Shown here piece after piece: positions 18,066 to 27,018 of a DNA stretch of 64,000 nucleotides. Under the pieces are notes generated by a model. It was not told the origin of the DNA and did no database searches. It was given only the letters and a program-made list of their open reading frames with translations. Source of the DNA: Sphingomonas insulae. Its GTDB lineage: Bacteria; Pseudomonadota; Alphaproteobacteria; Sphingomonadales; Sphingomonadaceae. Where the stretch lies: the NCBI RefSeq assembly GCF_010450875.1, contig NZ_CP048421.1:1-64000 (forward strand), read 5' to 3'. The position numbers and the translations under genes are program-made. How positions within the stretch are numbered: position 1 is the first letter of the stretch; each line of letters opens with the position of its first letter.

Positions 18066-18332
18066 ATGAAGCGGAAGCAGTTTTCGGAAGAGCAGATCAT
18101 CGGCATCCTTAAGGAGGCCGAGGCGGGTGCAGTGGTGACGGAGCTGTGCCGCAAACACGGCATGTCGAGCGCGACCTACTATGCATGGAAGGCGAAGTTC
18201 GGCGGCCTGGAGGTATCCGACGCGAAGCGTCTGAGGTCGCTCGAAGAGGAGAACGCGCGGCTCAAGCGGCTGCTCGCGGACACGATGCTCGACAACGCGG
18301 GGTTGAAAGACCTGCTGTCAAAAAAGTGGTGA
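18066..18332 (+). CDS. IS3-family transposase OrfA
   Basis: An 88-aa DNA-binding protein with a helix-turn-helix ([42 protein letters not shown]) and a leucine-zipper-like helix ([29 protein letters not shown]). It ends at TGA 18330-18332. The in-frame A AAA AAG at 18320-18326 is a textbook -1 slippery site, allowing an OrfAB fusion transposase. Confidence 0.93.
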   Translation: MKRKQFSEEQIIGILKEAEAGAVVTELCRKHGMSSATYYAWKAKFGGLEVSDAKRLRSLEEENARLKRLLADTMLDNAGLKDLLSKKW

Positions 18333-19231
18333 CGCCCGCCGCGAAGCGGCAAGCGGTCGCACATCTCCGGGCGACGCTGCGGATGAGCGAGCGGCGGGCG
18401 TGCATGGTCATCGGGGCGGACCGCACGAGCATGCGGTATCGCTCGTGCCGGGCAGATGATGGCGACCTGCGGTCGCGGCTGTGCGAGCTGGCGCAGCAGC
18501 GCCGGCGGTTCGGCTATCGGCGGCTGCATATCCTGCTTCGCCGGGACGGCATCACGATCAACCGCAAGAAGACCCAGCGGCTCTACCGCGAGGAAGGGCT
18601 GACGGTCAGGCGCCGGAAGGGACGAAGGCGCGCTACAGGCAGCCGGGCGCCCGCGCCAATGCTGGCGCTCCCCAACCAGCGCTGGAGCCTGGACTTCGTG
18701 CACGACCAGCTCGTGACCGGCCGCCGGTTCCGCGTGCTCAACATCGTCGACGACGTGACGCGCGAATGCCTCCGGGCGGTGGTGGACACGTCGATCTCGG
18801 GCCGGCGGGTGGTGCGCGAATTGACCGATCTGATCGCCGAGCGCGGAAGGCCGAAGATGATCGTCAGCGACAATGGGACCGAACTCACCTCAAACGCGGT
18901 GCTCGCATGGTGCGGCGACGTGGGCGTCGAGTGGCATTACATCGCGCCGGGTCGGCCGACGCAGAACGGGTTCGTGGAGAGCTTCAATGGTCGCATGCGC
19001 GACGAACTGCTCAACGAGACGCTGTTCTTCACCATCGGTCAGGCCCGCTCGATCCTGGCCCGCTGGGTCGACGACTACAACACCGAGCGGCCCCACTCGT
19101 CGCTGGGCTACGCTACCCCGGCGGCATTCGCCGCTGGGCTCGAACAGCAACGGGCGGGATTAACCCCGCCCGTTGCTTCATCTGCGCTCATGCGCGACAA
19201 CACCGGTCGGTCTCTGGTCGCAGCTGGATGA
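18326..19231 (+). CDS. IS3-family transposase OrfB (DDE catalytic part)
   Basis: A 301-aa integrase-core protein read in the -1 frame relative to OrfA, normally made as OrfAB after frameshifting at 18320-18326; GTG 18326 is the internal start used here. The HTH_21-like region ([17 protein letters not shown]) precedes the DDE core: Asp in [10 protein letters not shown], Asp in [12 protein letters not shown], and Glu in [18 protein letters not shown], with [11 protein letters not shown] at the end. All catalytic residues are present, so the element may be active. Confidence 0.92.
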   Translation: MVTPAAKRQAVAHLRATLRMSERRACMVIGADRTSMRYRSCRADDGDLRSRLCELAQQRRRFGYRRLHILLRRDGITINRKKTQRLYREEGLTVRRRKGRRRATGSRAPAPMLALPNQRWSLDFVHDQLVTGRRFRVLNIVDDVTRECLRAVVDTSISGRRVVRELTDLIAERGRPKMIVSDNGTELTSNAVLAWCGDVGVEWHYIAPGRPTQNGFVESFNGRMRDELLNETLFFTIGQARSILARWVDDYNTERPHSSLGYATPAAFAAGLEQQRAGLTPPVASSALMRDNTGRSLVAAG

Positions 19232-19253
19232 AAGACGGGGGTCACGTCAGTGC

Positions 19254-19600
19254 TCGACGGGCCGATCAACGGCGACTGGTTCGAGGCCTATGTCCGACAG
19301 GTCCTCGTCCCCGATCTGAAGCGCGACGACGTGGTTATCATGGACAATCTGTCCAGCCACAAGCGCGCCAGCGTCCGCGAGGCTATCGAAGCCGTTGGCG
19401 CCTGCCTGCTGTTCCTCCCGCCATACAGCCCCGACTTCAACCCGATCGAGAAGGCGTTCGCCCGCCTCAAGGCCATGCTCCGCAAGGCTGGCGAGCGGAC
19501 CGTCTCCGGACTTTGGTCCCTCATCGGCAAGCTGGTCGACCTGTTCCAGCCGCAGGAGTGCGCCAACTACGTCAGCTCCTGCGGCTATGATCCAGACTGA
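19254..19600 (+). pseudogene. IS630-family transposase, 5'-truncated
   Basis: The last 115 or so residues of an IS630-type DDE transposase: LDGPINGDWFEAYVRQVL, VVIMDNLSSHKRASVREAI (second Asp), FLPPYSPDFNPIEKAFARLK (final Glu). The N-terminal half, including the HTH and the first catalytic Asp, is missing; the gene begins exactly at the right end of the IS3 element. GAATGGAATCCGCTC just after the stop, next to TA (about 19614), looks like the IS630 right end. No left end is present in the window. Confidence 0.85.
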
Positions 19601-19847
19601 ATGGAATCCGCTCTAAATCAGCTCTTTCAGAGAGCGGAAAACGGCGTTCTGCCTGCTACTCCCTGGCTTCGCGCATCCCCAAAATGGCTGGCCGCGACGC
19701 TGCAAGGACATGATCCGATTTTTATCCGTGATAACAACAGGGGGCGACTGCATTGCAGCCGGCCCGCCCGAGGTCCGCAACGCGATCAGCAGCGACCTAT
19801 GGCCAGGATGGATCGCGTTTCGAAGGTGCGCCATGGCGCCCACTCGA

Positions 19848-20354
19848 TCAAATGAAGATGTTCCAAGTGTCCCTGCCGGTCCGCCTCTTGCGATAGAATG
19901 CGCCGTTCGTCGTCCACATGTTGAAGGCCATGATGCCGAAGCCGGCACCGTTGGCTAGCGCCGAACCGCCAATCGCCCCGAATGCGGCGGCGACCAATAT
20001 CGAGAGGACGGTCACCATGATTGCGCGCTTCCAGAGACCGAGCACCATCAGGTAGATGATCCCAAAGAAAAACGCCTTGAAGTTGCCACCGAGCCGGATG
20101 CGCTGACCCATACTGCCCTGCCGAAACGAACGTTTACCCGAAGGGGTGTTGGGCGCGCCGTGTTCATCGAAATAGGCAAAGCGCTCCTGCCAAATGGCGG
20201 GGAGATCTGAATCCTCATAGTTGGCCGAAGGGGGAGCATCGACGAAGGTGGACCGCAGCGTCGCCGCTTTTTGGAAGATAAATTCATCGTCGGTAAGGTG
20301 TCCTGCGCCATGAAGAGTGGCGAGGGTCTGCAGACGTTCCGCTATGTCGGTCAT
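19848..20354 (-). CDS. SHOCT/DUF2628-type membrane protein
   Basis: A 168-aa protein with an N-terminal SHOCT-like helix (LQTLATLHGAGHLTDDEFIFQKAATL), a soluble linker (AIWQERFAYFDEHG), and a C-terminal DUF2628-like region with two or three membrane segments (FFFGIIYLMVLGLWKRA, VLSILVAAAFGAIGGSAL). Function unknown; SHOCT domains are thought to mediate oligomerisation. ATG 20354 with GGAG upstream. It follows the superinfection-immunity-like gene by 34 bp and is likely in the same transcript. Confidence 0.75.
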   Translation of the reverse strand: MTDIAERLQTLATLHGAGHLTDDEFIFQKAATLRSTFVDAPPSANYEDSDLPAIWQERFAYFDEHGAPNTPSGKRSFRQGSMGQRIRLGGNFKAFFFGIIYLMVLGLWKRAIMVTVLSILVAAAFGAIGGSALANGAGFGIMAFNMWTTNGAFYRKRRTGRDTWNIFI

Positions 20355-20388
20355 TCGACTTAACTCCTTGTTGGTGGTAAGGTCAGGG

Positions 20389-21207
20389 TCAGGTTCGGGC
20401 GAGCAGCGCCGTCTTCGCGGCGTGGAACTCCGCGTCATCGATCACCCCGTTGGCACGGAGCGCGCCGAGCCTGCCCAGTTGTTCGAGCGTCGACATGCCG
20501 TCCGAGCCTGAAGATCCACTGCGGGTCCTCTCGGCGGCGTAGCCACGCTCCCGCCCGAAGGCCGCCGCTCCCAGTGCGTCGCCAGCGTTGCGAGTGCCGC
20601 GACCGGTCACGTTTCCAACGACCGGGTCGATCAAGGCCTTCTCCGTCGGCCACACGGCCCAGACCATCGCTGCCAGCCAGCCCAAGCCGGTCCAGCCACC
20701 GCAGAGGTTCAGCGCGAAGATCACCCAAGTGTACGAGTGTCCCCGGATCAACGCGATCAGTGTCGGGGCGAAGTAGATCGCGAGCCCAACGAGGCAGAGG
20801 ATGATCAAACCTATGCCGAGTGCCGCCGCTCCGTCGCTATCGCTTGAGCGAGCTGAAGCGTCTGGACGGGAAGCGCTGACGACGTCGGAGTCTTGCAACG
20901 CCAGGCCAGCCTCTACCGGAGCGGCGATGGAGGCAGGGATCGTCGTGTTGGTCTCATCCGGCACCGCTGCCGGTAGTCGTTCCGGTTCCTCGACCGCAGC
21001 CACCATGGCGTCAGGCTCACCAGCGGCCGTCTGAACGCGGTCGACCGGCAGCGCCGATGTTCCGTTGCCCAGGCAGGAAGGATCCTCCGGCTGCAGGCAT
21101 TCCGAAACAACGTTTGCAGCCTGCCCTGCCGCGTGAGCCATGGACAAGGGCGACGCTACCCAGGCGATGGCAATCAGTATCTTGAAGATGGACGATCCTG
21201 CGTACAT
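20389..21207 (-). CDS. Superinfection-immunity-like membrane protein with C-terminal SHOCT
   Basis: A 272-aa protein: signal peptide (to AHA|AG), a low-complexity periplasmic-type stretch, then two membrane segments around the Imm_superinfect motif (IYFAPTLIALIRGHSYTW, LNLCGGWTGLGWLAAMVWA), and a C-terminal SHOCT helix (LEQLGRLGALRANGVIDDAEFHAAK). The phage T4 Imm family blocks DNA entry, but chromosomal relatives are mostly uncharacterised membrane proteins, so an anti-phage role is only a possibility. It pairs with the DUF2628/SHOCT protein. Confidence 0.78.
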   Translation of the reverse strand: MYAGSSIFKILIAIAWVASPLSMAHAAGQAANVVSECLQPEDPSCLGNGTSALPVDRVQTAAGEPDAMVAAVEEPERLPAAVPDETNTTIPASIAAPVEAGLALQDSDVVSASRPDASARSSDSDGAAALGIGLIILCLVGLAIYFAPTLIALIRGHSYTWVIFALNLCGGWTGLGWLAAMVWAVWPTEKALIDPVVGNVTGRGTRNAGDALGAAAFGRERGYAAERTRSGSSGSDGMSTLEQLGRLGALRANGVIDDAEFHAAKTALLART

Positions 21208-21678
21208 TTCATCCCCGCGTCATGGCTGGAGACGTTGATGACACCCGGTCGACAATCCAGCTATCCGGGAATTTCCCGGAGCATCAGCAAATCCTTAATC
21301 AATACTTTTTTAATCAATTACCTGATGCGAGGAACTAGCCTTCGCTTACAAGTCGACGCATTTCGATTCAGATTTTCCATCCAATGGCCAACAAGTGTCC
21401 TGAGTCATATGATATTTTTCAGCTCATAAAAAAAGCGAATGTTGATTGTGCAACATAGGTAATATTCTACTATCTTTGGTTTTTCTTAGCATCTATGGTA
21501 CGTGCAATACGCTTTTTATTAGATAGACCATCGCCAAATTACATATGCATATGACGAAGCTTTTGTCGCCATGAGGAAAAAATACTCTATCCCATGCGAC
21601 ACATATCTGAAATATCAAGCAGCATCCGGAAAATTCCCTGATAGGATCTTAGCTTAGTGTTCGGCTAACTGACCGCCA
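21208..21678. other. AT-rich intergenic region
   Basis: About 470 bp, markedly AT-rich from 21280 to 21640 against the GC-rich background, between the divergent immunity-like gene and the histidine kinase. It contains many T/A runs and an ACATATGCATATG palindromic stretch at about 21541-21553. No gene is supported; it probably carries promoters for both sides, and may be a site for nucleoid proteins. Confidence 0.5.
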
Positions 21679-23289
21679 ATGCCATCGCCAAACCACTTCA
21701 TCCTCTTTCCAATCGCCTCTGCCGGTTGCGCCTCGATGCCACGGCCTGCCGACCTACCGTGGCTGGTCGGATATGCCTTGGCGTTCGCATACGCCCATTA
21801 TGCCGCTGCAAGCTGGGGCGGACAGGGATATTACTCGCTGCTGTATCCTGCTGCGGGCGTTAGGTTGGCGCTGCTGTGGAGCCGCGGCTCACGCCTGACC
21901 CTTGCGGTAATGGTCATGGAGCTGAGCGTGCAAACCGCTGCCGGCGTCATTAATCCGGGCCAGTCCGGCTGGCTGACAGCGGTTATCGGCGTGGCGAGAC
22001 CGGCGCTGACCTATGGTCTGGCGATCTACCTCGTCCGATCCGTTGCTGCCCGATCCCGGTCAAGCCTCAGCGTCGCGCCGATGCCATTCGGCCTTGCCGC
22101 CGTCACGGCCCCGGTCGCGGCCGCCGTGGCATCGCTTCCGTGGTCGTTGCTCAGTCCCGAACTGACCGGCGTTGTCGGAATGCGGCAGACAGTCGCCTCC
22201 TTGACTGGATTTGCGGTCGGAGACCTGCTGGGCGTCCTGCTCGTCGCTCCGCCGTTGCTCTGGTTGGGTCAGTCCGCCCAAAACCGTCCCGAGAACCCGG
22301 TTCGCCTCACACTCCACCATCTTAGAGCGCTTGTGGAGGGCAGCCTCGTTCTGAGCGTAGCGATCGCTGCGAGCATGCTACTCGAGCATATTGGCCTAGG
22401 CGTCCCTGCAGCCCCGGCTCTCCTCGCCGTCGCATGGATCGGCCTGCGGTTCGGTCGGACGGCGAGTTGGTGGGCCATCCTGATCGTGGCGGCTCTCGTA
22501 CTTCCATACACCGCCACTGACATGCCGGTCGCCGACCGGTTGGCCCTCCACATGAGCCTCGCGTCGATCGTGGTTGTCGGATATCTCGCTGGCAGCTTCG
22601 CCGATGCGCAGATCCGCGCGCGAAAGGACGTTTCGCGTCGCGATCGCATGCTGTTCCAGGCGGAACGCCTCAAGACGTTGCGTGCGATGTCGGTTGCCGT
22701 AATCCACGAGATTAGTCAGCCGCTTTCGACGCTGGCGATCGAGGCGAAGCATCTTCACGAGATTACCGTTTCCGCGGACCCGGAGATCGCCAAGACCGCA
22801 GCACTGATCGACCGGAAGGCGGAGGCGCTTGCGACGTTGGTGCGCCGGTTGCGGCGTTTCGGGGGGCGTTCGGTCGACGAACCTAGCACCCTGCCCGTCT
22901 CGGCCTTGATTGACACGGTCGCTGCCTTGACCTCCGCCGAAACGAAAGCCGCGCGGGTTACGCTGGACGTGCCCGCGATCGATCCCGACCTTGCTGTCGT
23001 CGGTCAGGAGATTGAACTGGCGCAGGCGATCGTGAACCTCGTCCGCAACGCGGTTCAAGCGTGCGACGGCCATGTCTCACTCTTCGCGCATCGCGAAGAC
23101 GACCAGGTCGTCGTGACGGTCGCCAACCGCTGCTCAGACCGAACGACACCGCAGCCCGGCATGGGTGTGGGAGCGCTCGTCGCGCGCGCGATCATTGAAG
23201 CGCACGGCGGCACGCTGGACCGTGTCAGCCAACCGAATGGCGTCACCCGGGCGACGCTGGCCCTTCCGTCTGCCGGAGTAGTTGCATGA
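21679..23289 (+). CDS. MASE1-domain sensor histidine kinase
   Basis: A 536-aa inner-membrane kinase. The N-terminal 300 residues form a MASE1-like sensor with eight or so membrane segments (YYSLLYPAAGVRLALLW, GFAVGDLLGVLLVAPPLLW). The dimerisation domain carries the phosphoacceptor His343 in VIHEISQPLS, followed by an ATPase domain with the N box NLVRNAVQA and G boxes (GMGVGALVARAIIEAHGG). ATG 21679 opens the frame; ATG 21736 (MPRPADLPWLVGYAL) is an equally possible start. It overlaps the FixJ-type regulator by 4 bp, so the two are a cognate pair. The signal is unknown. Confidence 0.88.
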   Translation: MPSPNHFILFPIASAGCASMPRPADLPWLVGYALAFAYAHYAAASWGGQGYYSLLYPAAGVRLALLWSRGSRLTLAVMVMELSVQTAAGVINPGQSGWLTAVIGVARPALTYGLAIYLVRSVAARSRSSLSVAPMPFGLAAVTAPVAAAVASLPWSLLSPELTGVVGMRQTVASLTGFAVGDLLGVLLVAPPLLWLGQSAQNRPENPVRLTLHHLRALVEGSLVLSVAIAASMLLEHIGLGVPAAPALLAVAWIGLRFGRTASWWAILIVAALVLPYTATDMPVADRLALHMSLASIVVVGYLAGSFADAQIRARKDVSRRDRMLFQAERLKTLRAMSVAVIHEISQPLSTLAIEAKHLHEITVSADPEIAKTAALIDRKAEALATLVRRLRRFGGRSVDEPSTLPVSALIDTVAALTSAETKAARVTLDVPAIDPDLAVVGQEIELAQAIVNLVRNAVQACDGHVSLFAHREDDQVVVTVANRCSDRTTPQPGMGVGALVARAIIEAHGGTLDRVSQPNGVTRATLALPSAGVVA

Positions 23290-23879
23290 CGTCTGCTGAT
23301 TATGAAACCGGCGCTGCCGTCTACGTCGTCGACGACGACCGTGATCTTGGGGCCGCAGTTGCCCGTCTGCTGTGCCGGCATGGACATGCCGCCGAACCAT
23401 TTCTCGATCCAGCCATGTTGCTGTCGGTCTATTCGGAGGCGCCTGCGCATTGCATCGTCACCGACATCATGATGGGCGATCTCGACGGCTTCGGATTTGC
23501 CGACCGTGTGCGGACTATCGATCCAGCTGTCGCGATCGTCTTCATGACCGCCTGCCCGACGACCGCCAACGCCGTCGACTCCGTCCGACGGTATGGCGGG
23601 CTCGATTATCTCGAGAAGCCGCTGGACGAAACGCGTCTGCTCGCAGCCGTGGATGAAGGGGTCGCATGGTCCCGACACCAGCGCAGCATCAACGCCCGGA
23701 CCGCCGCTCTTTCCATCCGCGAGCGGCAGGTCTTCGACCTGCTCGTGCAGGGCCATAGCAACAAGGCCGTCGCTGACCTGCTCGGCCTCAGCCCGAAAAC
23801 CGTCGAAGACCATCGTGCTGCGATCGTCGCCAAGACCGGCACCAATGGCCTTGCCCAGCTCATCGCGCTGACGCGATGA
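23286..23879 (+). CDS. FixJ-family response regulator
   Basis: A 197-aa DNA-binding response regulator. The receiver has the acidic pocket VVDDDRD at 14-20, the phosphoacceptor Asp60 in IVTDIMMGD and the Lys in DYLEKPLDE. The C-terminal LuxR-type helix-turn-helix spans about 137-197 (LSIRERQVFDLLVQGHSNKAVADLLGLSPKTVEDHRAAIVAK). It is translationally coupled to the MASE1 kinase (ATGA). Target genes are unknown. Confidence 0.93.
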   Translation: MTSADYETGAAVYVVDDDRDLGAAVARLLCRHGHAAEPFLDPAMLLSVYSEAPAHCIVTDIMMGDLDGFGFADRVRTIDPAVAIVFMTACPTTANAVDSVRRYGGLDYLEKPLDETRLLAAVDEGVAWSRHQRSINARTAALSIRERQVFDLLVQGHSNKAVADLLGLSPKTVEDHRAAIVAKTGTNGLAQLIALTR

Positions 23880-23884
23880 CCCAA

Positions 23885-23937
23885 TCCCGGACATTGCGCG
23901 CGCTCGCTCCCGTATCCAACTTCGGCCATTCATTCAC
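23885..23937 (+). repeat. Dispersed intergenic repeat, copy 3
   Basis: CCCGGACATTGCGCGC then CCAACTTCGGCCATTCATTC, directly after the response-regulator stop. One of the best-preserved copies of the family. Confidence 0.6.
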
Positions 23938-24010
23938 ATCGGTAGGGTAGCGCCGTTAATCCGCCGCGCGCGGGGGCCGTTAGGGGGGCGCTGTGCTCTA
24001 GCTTGAATGC

Positions 24011-25012
24011 TCATCGCACGCGCACCACGAGCTTGCCCTTGGCCCCGCCCTTGTCGAGCTGGGCCATTGCATCGTTCATCCGCTCGAACGGAAAGACCCG
24101 GTCGACGACGGGTTTGATCGTTCCGGCCTCCAGCAGCGACGTAAGCTTGCTCAGCTGCCCGCCATCGGCATGCATGAACAGGAACGAATAATCGACGCCC
24201 GCCCGCTTCGCCTTGCGGCGGATGCCCGCACTCGTCCCGCGCAGCAACAGGCGCAGGACGATGTTCAGCCCCTGCGCCTTCGCGAATGCCGGATCAGGCG
24301 GCCCGGAAATCGAGATCAGCTTGCCGCCGGGCTTGAGCACCTTGAGTGACTTATCCAGCGCCGTGCCGTCCAGGCTGTTGAGCACGACGTCATAACCGGA
24401 CAGTTCCTGCGAAAAGTCCTGCGTCTTGTAGTCGATCACGACATCCGCGCCGAGGCTGCGGACGAGCTCCGCGTTGGTCGCGCTCGCCGTCGTCGCGACG
24501 GTCGCGCCAAGATGCCTGGCGACCTGGATCGCCAGCGTGCCGACCCCGCCCGAGCCGGCATGTATCAGAACCTTCTGCCCCTTTTTGAGGTTCCCACGCT
24601 CGACCAGCACCTGCCAGACGGTCAACCCGACGAGCGGGATCGAAGCAGCTTCCTCCATCGACAGGTTGGCGGGTTTCAGCGCGAGGTCGTCCTGCTTCAC
24701 CGCGATCCGCTCGGCGAAGGTGCCGATATGGCCGTCGCGCGGGCGGGCATAGACCTCGTCGCCCGGCTTGAACCCCCGTACCCCCTGACCGACGGACACC
24801 ACCCTGCCGGCCAGGTCGTGCCCGAGCACGAAAGGCGGCTTGTAGGGCAGGATGGGCTTGAACGCGCCGTCGCGGATCTTCGCGTCGAGCTGGTTGAGGC
24901 CGGCCGCGTGGATTTCGACCAGCACCTCGTCGGCTGCGGGTACAGGCTCAGGCATGTCGCCAAGACGCAGCGGCGGCTGCTTGCCGTAGCGATCAAGAAT
25001 ATAGGCTTTCAT
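24011..25012 (-). CDS. Quinone-oxidoreductase-like NADP-dependent reductase
   Basis: A 333-aa zinc-independent medium-chain reductase of the quinone oxidoreductase/enone reductase type. GroES-like N-terminal domain (VLVEIHAAGLNQLDAKIRDG, PPFVLGHDLAGRVVSVG), then the nucleotide fold with HAGSGGVGTLAIQVARHLGA near 145. It lacks the structural-zinc cysteines of alcohol dehydrogenases. It probably reduces electrophilic quinones or enones using NADPH. It overlaps the old-yellow-enzyme gene by 4 bp (ATGA) and lies in an operon opposite a TetR gene, as is typical of electrophile-stress loci. Confidence 0.88.
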   Translation of the reverse strand: MKAYILDRYGKQPPLRLGDMPEPVPAADEVLVEIHAAGLNQLDAKIRDGAFKPILPYKPPFVLGHDLAGRVVSVGQGVRGFKPGDEVYARPRDGHIGTFAERIAVKQDDLALKPANLSMEEAASIPLVGLTVWQVLVERGNLKKGQKVLIHAGSGGVGTLAIQVARHLGATVATTASATNAELVRSLGADVVIDYKTQDFSQELSGYDVVLNSLDGTALDKSLKVLKPGGKLISISGPPDPAFAKAQGLNIVLRLLLRGTSAGIRRKAKRAGVDYSFLFMHADGGQLSKLTSLLEAGTIKPVVDRVFPFERMNDAMAQLDKGGAKGKLVVRVR

Positions 25013-26103
25013 CTGCCCTCTCCTCCGGCGTCGGCCAGTGTCGGATAGTCGGTGTACCCCTTCGCACCGCCACCGTAGAGCGTGGAAGGGTCGAGCGGAT
25101 TGAGGTCAGCACCCGCTTTCAGCCGCTCGACGAAATCGGGGTTGGCGATGAAGCCGCGCCCGAAGGCGAACAGGTCGGCCTTGCCGGCCGCCAGCTGCTC
25201 CTCGGCGAGTGCCTTGTCGAACCCGTTGTTGGCGAGGAAGGTACCGCCGAACTTGCGGCGCAGCGCGCCATAGTCGAACGGCTTGGCATCGCGCGGCCCA
25301 CCGGTCGCGCCCTCGACGACGTGGAGATAGGCAATCTTCATCGCGCCCAGCTGCTCCGCAACATGATCGAACTGCGGCTGCTCATCGTCCGCCGGCACGA
25401 TGCCGCTGGCAGGCGAAACAGGTGACAGGCGCACGCCGGTCCGGTTCGCGCCGATCTCACCCGCAACGGCGGCCGTCACCTCCAGCAGCAGACGGGCGCG
25501 GTTCTCGATTGAACCGCCATAGGCGTCGGTTCGCACGTTCGCCGTCTCGCGCAGGAATTCGTCGAGCAGATACCCGTTAGCGCCATGCACCTCGACCCCG
25601 TCGAAGCCGGCTTCCATCGCGTTCGCGGCCGCCTGGCGGAAGCTCTCGACGATGCCGGGCAGCTCGTCCGGTTCGAGCGCGCGCGGCTCCGACACGTCGG
25701 CAAAGCCGTTGTTGACGAAAGTCTTAGCCTCTGCGCGGATCGCCGATGGGGCGACCGGCGCCTCGCCACCATGCAGATCGACATGGCTGACGCGCCCGAC
25801 ATGCCAGAGCTGGACGAAGATGCGACCGCCCTTCGCATGGACTGCGTCGGTCACCGTGCGCCATGCAGCAATTTGCTCGGGCGTGTAGAGGCCAGGCGTG
25901 TCCTGATACCCTTGCGCCTGCGCCGAAACCTGTGTCGCCTCGGTGATGATGAGACCGGCGGATGCGCGCTGTGAGTAATATTCCGCCGCATGCTCGCTTG
26001 GCAGAAGACCGGGCGCGGCGCGGTTGCGGGTCAACGGCGCCATGACGATACGATTGGGCAGCGTCAGCGGGCCGAGTTGGTACGGGGAGAACAGATCGCT
26101 CAT
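25009..26103 (-). CDS. Old yellow enzyme-family alkene reductase
   Basis: A 364-aa FMN-dependent ene reductase (NemA/OYE type) that reduces activated C=C bonds or nitroesters with NADPH. Seen: PLTLPNRIVMAPLTRNRA, LIITEATQVSAQAQGY, RIFVQLWHVGRVSH, the His-Asn substrate pair in GVEVHGANGYLLDEFL, TDAYGGSIENRARLLLEV, and the FMN phosphate site FAFGRGFIANPD. ATG 26103 (MSDLFSPYQLG) is the family start; the frame runs 59 codons further back without similarity. Coupled to the quinone-reductase gene. Confidence 0.94.
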   Translation of the reverse strand: MSDLFSPYQLGPLTLPNRIVMAPLTRNRAAPGLLPSEHAAEYYSQRASAGLIITEATQVSAQAQGYQDTPGLYTPEQIAAWRTVTDAVHAKGGRIFVQLWHVGRVSHVDLHGGEAPVAPSAIRAEAKTFVNNGFADVSEPRALEPDELPGIVESFRQAAANAMEAGFDGVEVHGANGYLLDEFLRETANVRTDAYGGSIENRARLLLEVTAAVAGEIGANRTGVRLSPVSPASGIVPADDEQPQFDHVAEQLGAMKIAYLHVVEGATGGPRDAKPFDYGALRRKFGGTFLANNGFDKALAEEQLAAGKADLFAFGRGFIANPDFVERLKAGADLNPLDPSTLYGGGAKGYTDYPTLADAGGEGR

Positions 26104-26128
26104 CGTTGGTCCTTGTCGCAAAAAGAGG

Positions 26129-26911
26129 TCAGGCTGCGGTGTAGCGGGGCGCGGGGTGGACCGAGCCGAAGTGCGGCAGCATCGCCTGACGCGCCTGATC
26201 GAACGCGTCCCACAGAGTGCCGTCGTGGAGCGGTGGGATGGTGACGCCTTCGCGGCGGTCGAAGCCGACAAGCGCGGCATCGACCAGCTCGTTCACGTCC
26301 ATCATCGGCGGAAGGCTTGCCTCGTCGGCGCCGGCACGGCCCCACAGCTCCGTGCGGGTTGCCGCCGGCAGCACCGCCTGGACGTAAACCCCCTTGGGTC
26401 CGAGTTCGAGCGACAAACCCTGCGACAGGAATAGGACAAAGGCCTTGGTCGCGCCATAGATGCTCATGCCGAACTCGGGGGCAAGGCCAACAACCGAACC
26501 GATGTTGACGATCGCGCCCTCGCCAACTTGCGCCAGCCGCGGGGCGATTGCGCTGGCGAGGCGGACGACCGAGGTGGTGTTGAGCGCGACCAGCCGATCC
26601 ACGGCGTCGGTCGATTGATCGATGAACGTGCCGTTCAACCCCGCGCCGGCGTTGTTGATGAGGATGCCAATTTTAGCGTCGTCGCGCAGTCGCGTCTCGA
26701 CGGTCGCCAACTGTGCGGTGTCGGTCAGATCGGCGGGCAGCACGTCGACGGCAACGCCATGCTGCGACGATAGCGTCCCCGCCAGTGCGGTCAGCCGCGC
26801 CGCGTCGCGGGCGACTAGTACGAGATCGTGGCCGCGCTTGGCGAACCGATCAGCATAGGTGGCGCCGATGCCGGTCGAGGCGCCGGTGATGAGAATGGTC
26901 GGCTTGGTCAT
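26129..26911 (-). CDS. Short-chain dehydrogenase/reductase
   Basis: A 260-aa classical SDR: TILITGASTGIGATYA (nucleotide-binding TGxxxGIG), DLTDTAQL, LINNAGAG, active-site Ser in IVNIGSVVG and the YxxxK dyad in YGATKAFVLF. Substrate unknown; this subgroup resembles DltE-like ketoreductases. It is the promoter-proximal gene of the SDR/OYE/quinone reductase operon, 25 bp before the OYE gene and divergent from a TetR regulator. Confidence 0.92.
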   Translation of the reverse strand: MTKPTILITGASTGIGATYADRFAKRGHDLVLVARDAARLTALAGTLSSQHGVAVDVLPADLTDTAQLATVETRLRDDAKIGILINNAGAGLNGTFIDQSTDAVDRLVALNTTSVVRLASAIAPRLAQVGEGAIVNIGSVVGLAPEFGMSIYGATKAFVLFLSQGLSLELGPKGVYVQAVLPAATRTELWGRAGADEASLPPMMDVNELVDAALVGFDRREGVTIPPLHDGTLWDAFDQARQAMLPHFGSVHPAPRYTAA

Positions 26912-26938
26912 CCTGTTGCCCTTTGCGGCTGAAGCATT

Positions 26939-26991
26939 ATATTCATGACAAGCGTCACGATAAGCTTTTATGTGATGGCGATCATGAATAT
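26939..26991. promoter_or_regulatory. Candidate TetR operator pair
   Basis: ATATTCATGA (26939-26948) and its exact complement TCATGAATAT (26982-26991) flank the centre of the spacer between the SDR and TetR genes. Each half also contains the palindrome TCATGA. The site fits divergent autoregulation by the TetR protein. Confidence 0.55.
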
Positions 26992-27018
26992 GTCAACTGG
27001 GCGATCGGAGATTTTCGT

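Larger units (their letters stand above)
17998..19253 (+). mobile_element. IS3-family insertion sequence, complete
   Basis: About 1,256 bp bounded by inverted repeats: GCACTGACGTGACCCCCGT at the left end (17998-) and its complement at the right end (-19253), extending inward with small differences to TTCATCCA. It carries overlapping orfA and orfB with a slippery A6G. The outer flanks (TCGG left, TCGA right) are not a clean target duplication, and the two sides are unrelated: a dispersed repeat on the left, a decapitated IS630 gene on the right. This suggests deletion or recombination after insertion. Confidence 0.85.
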
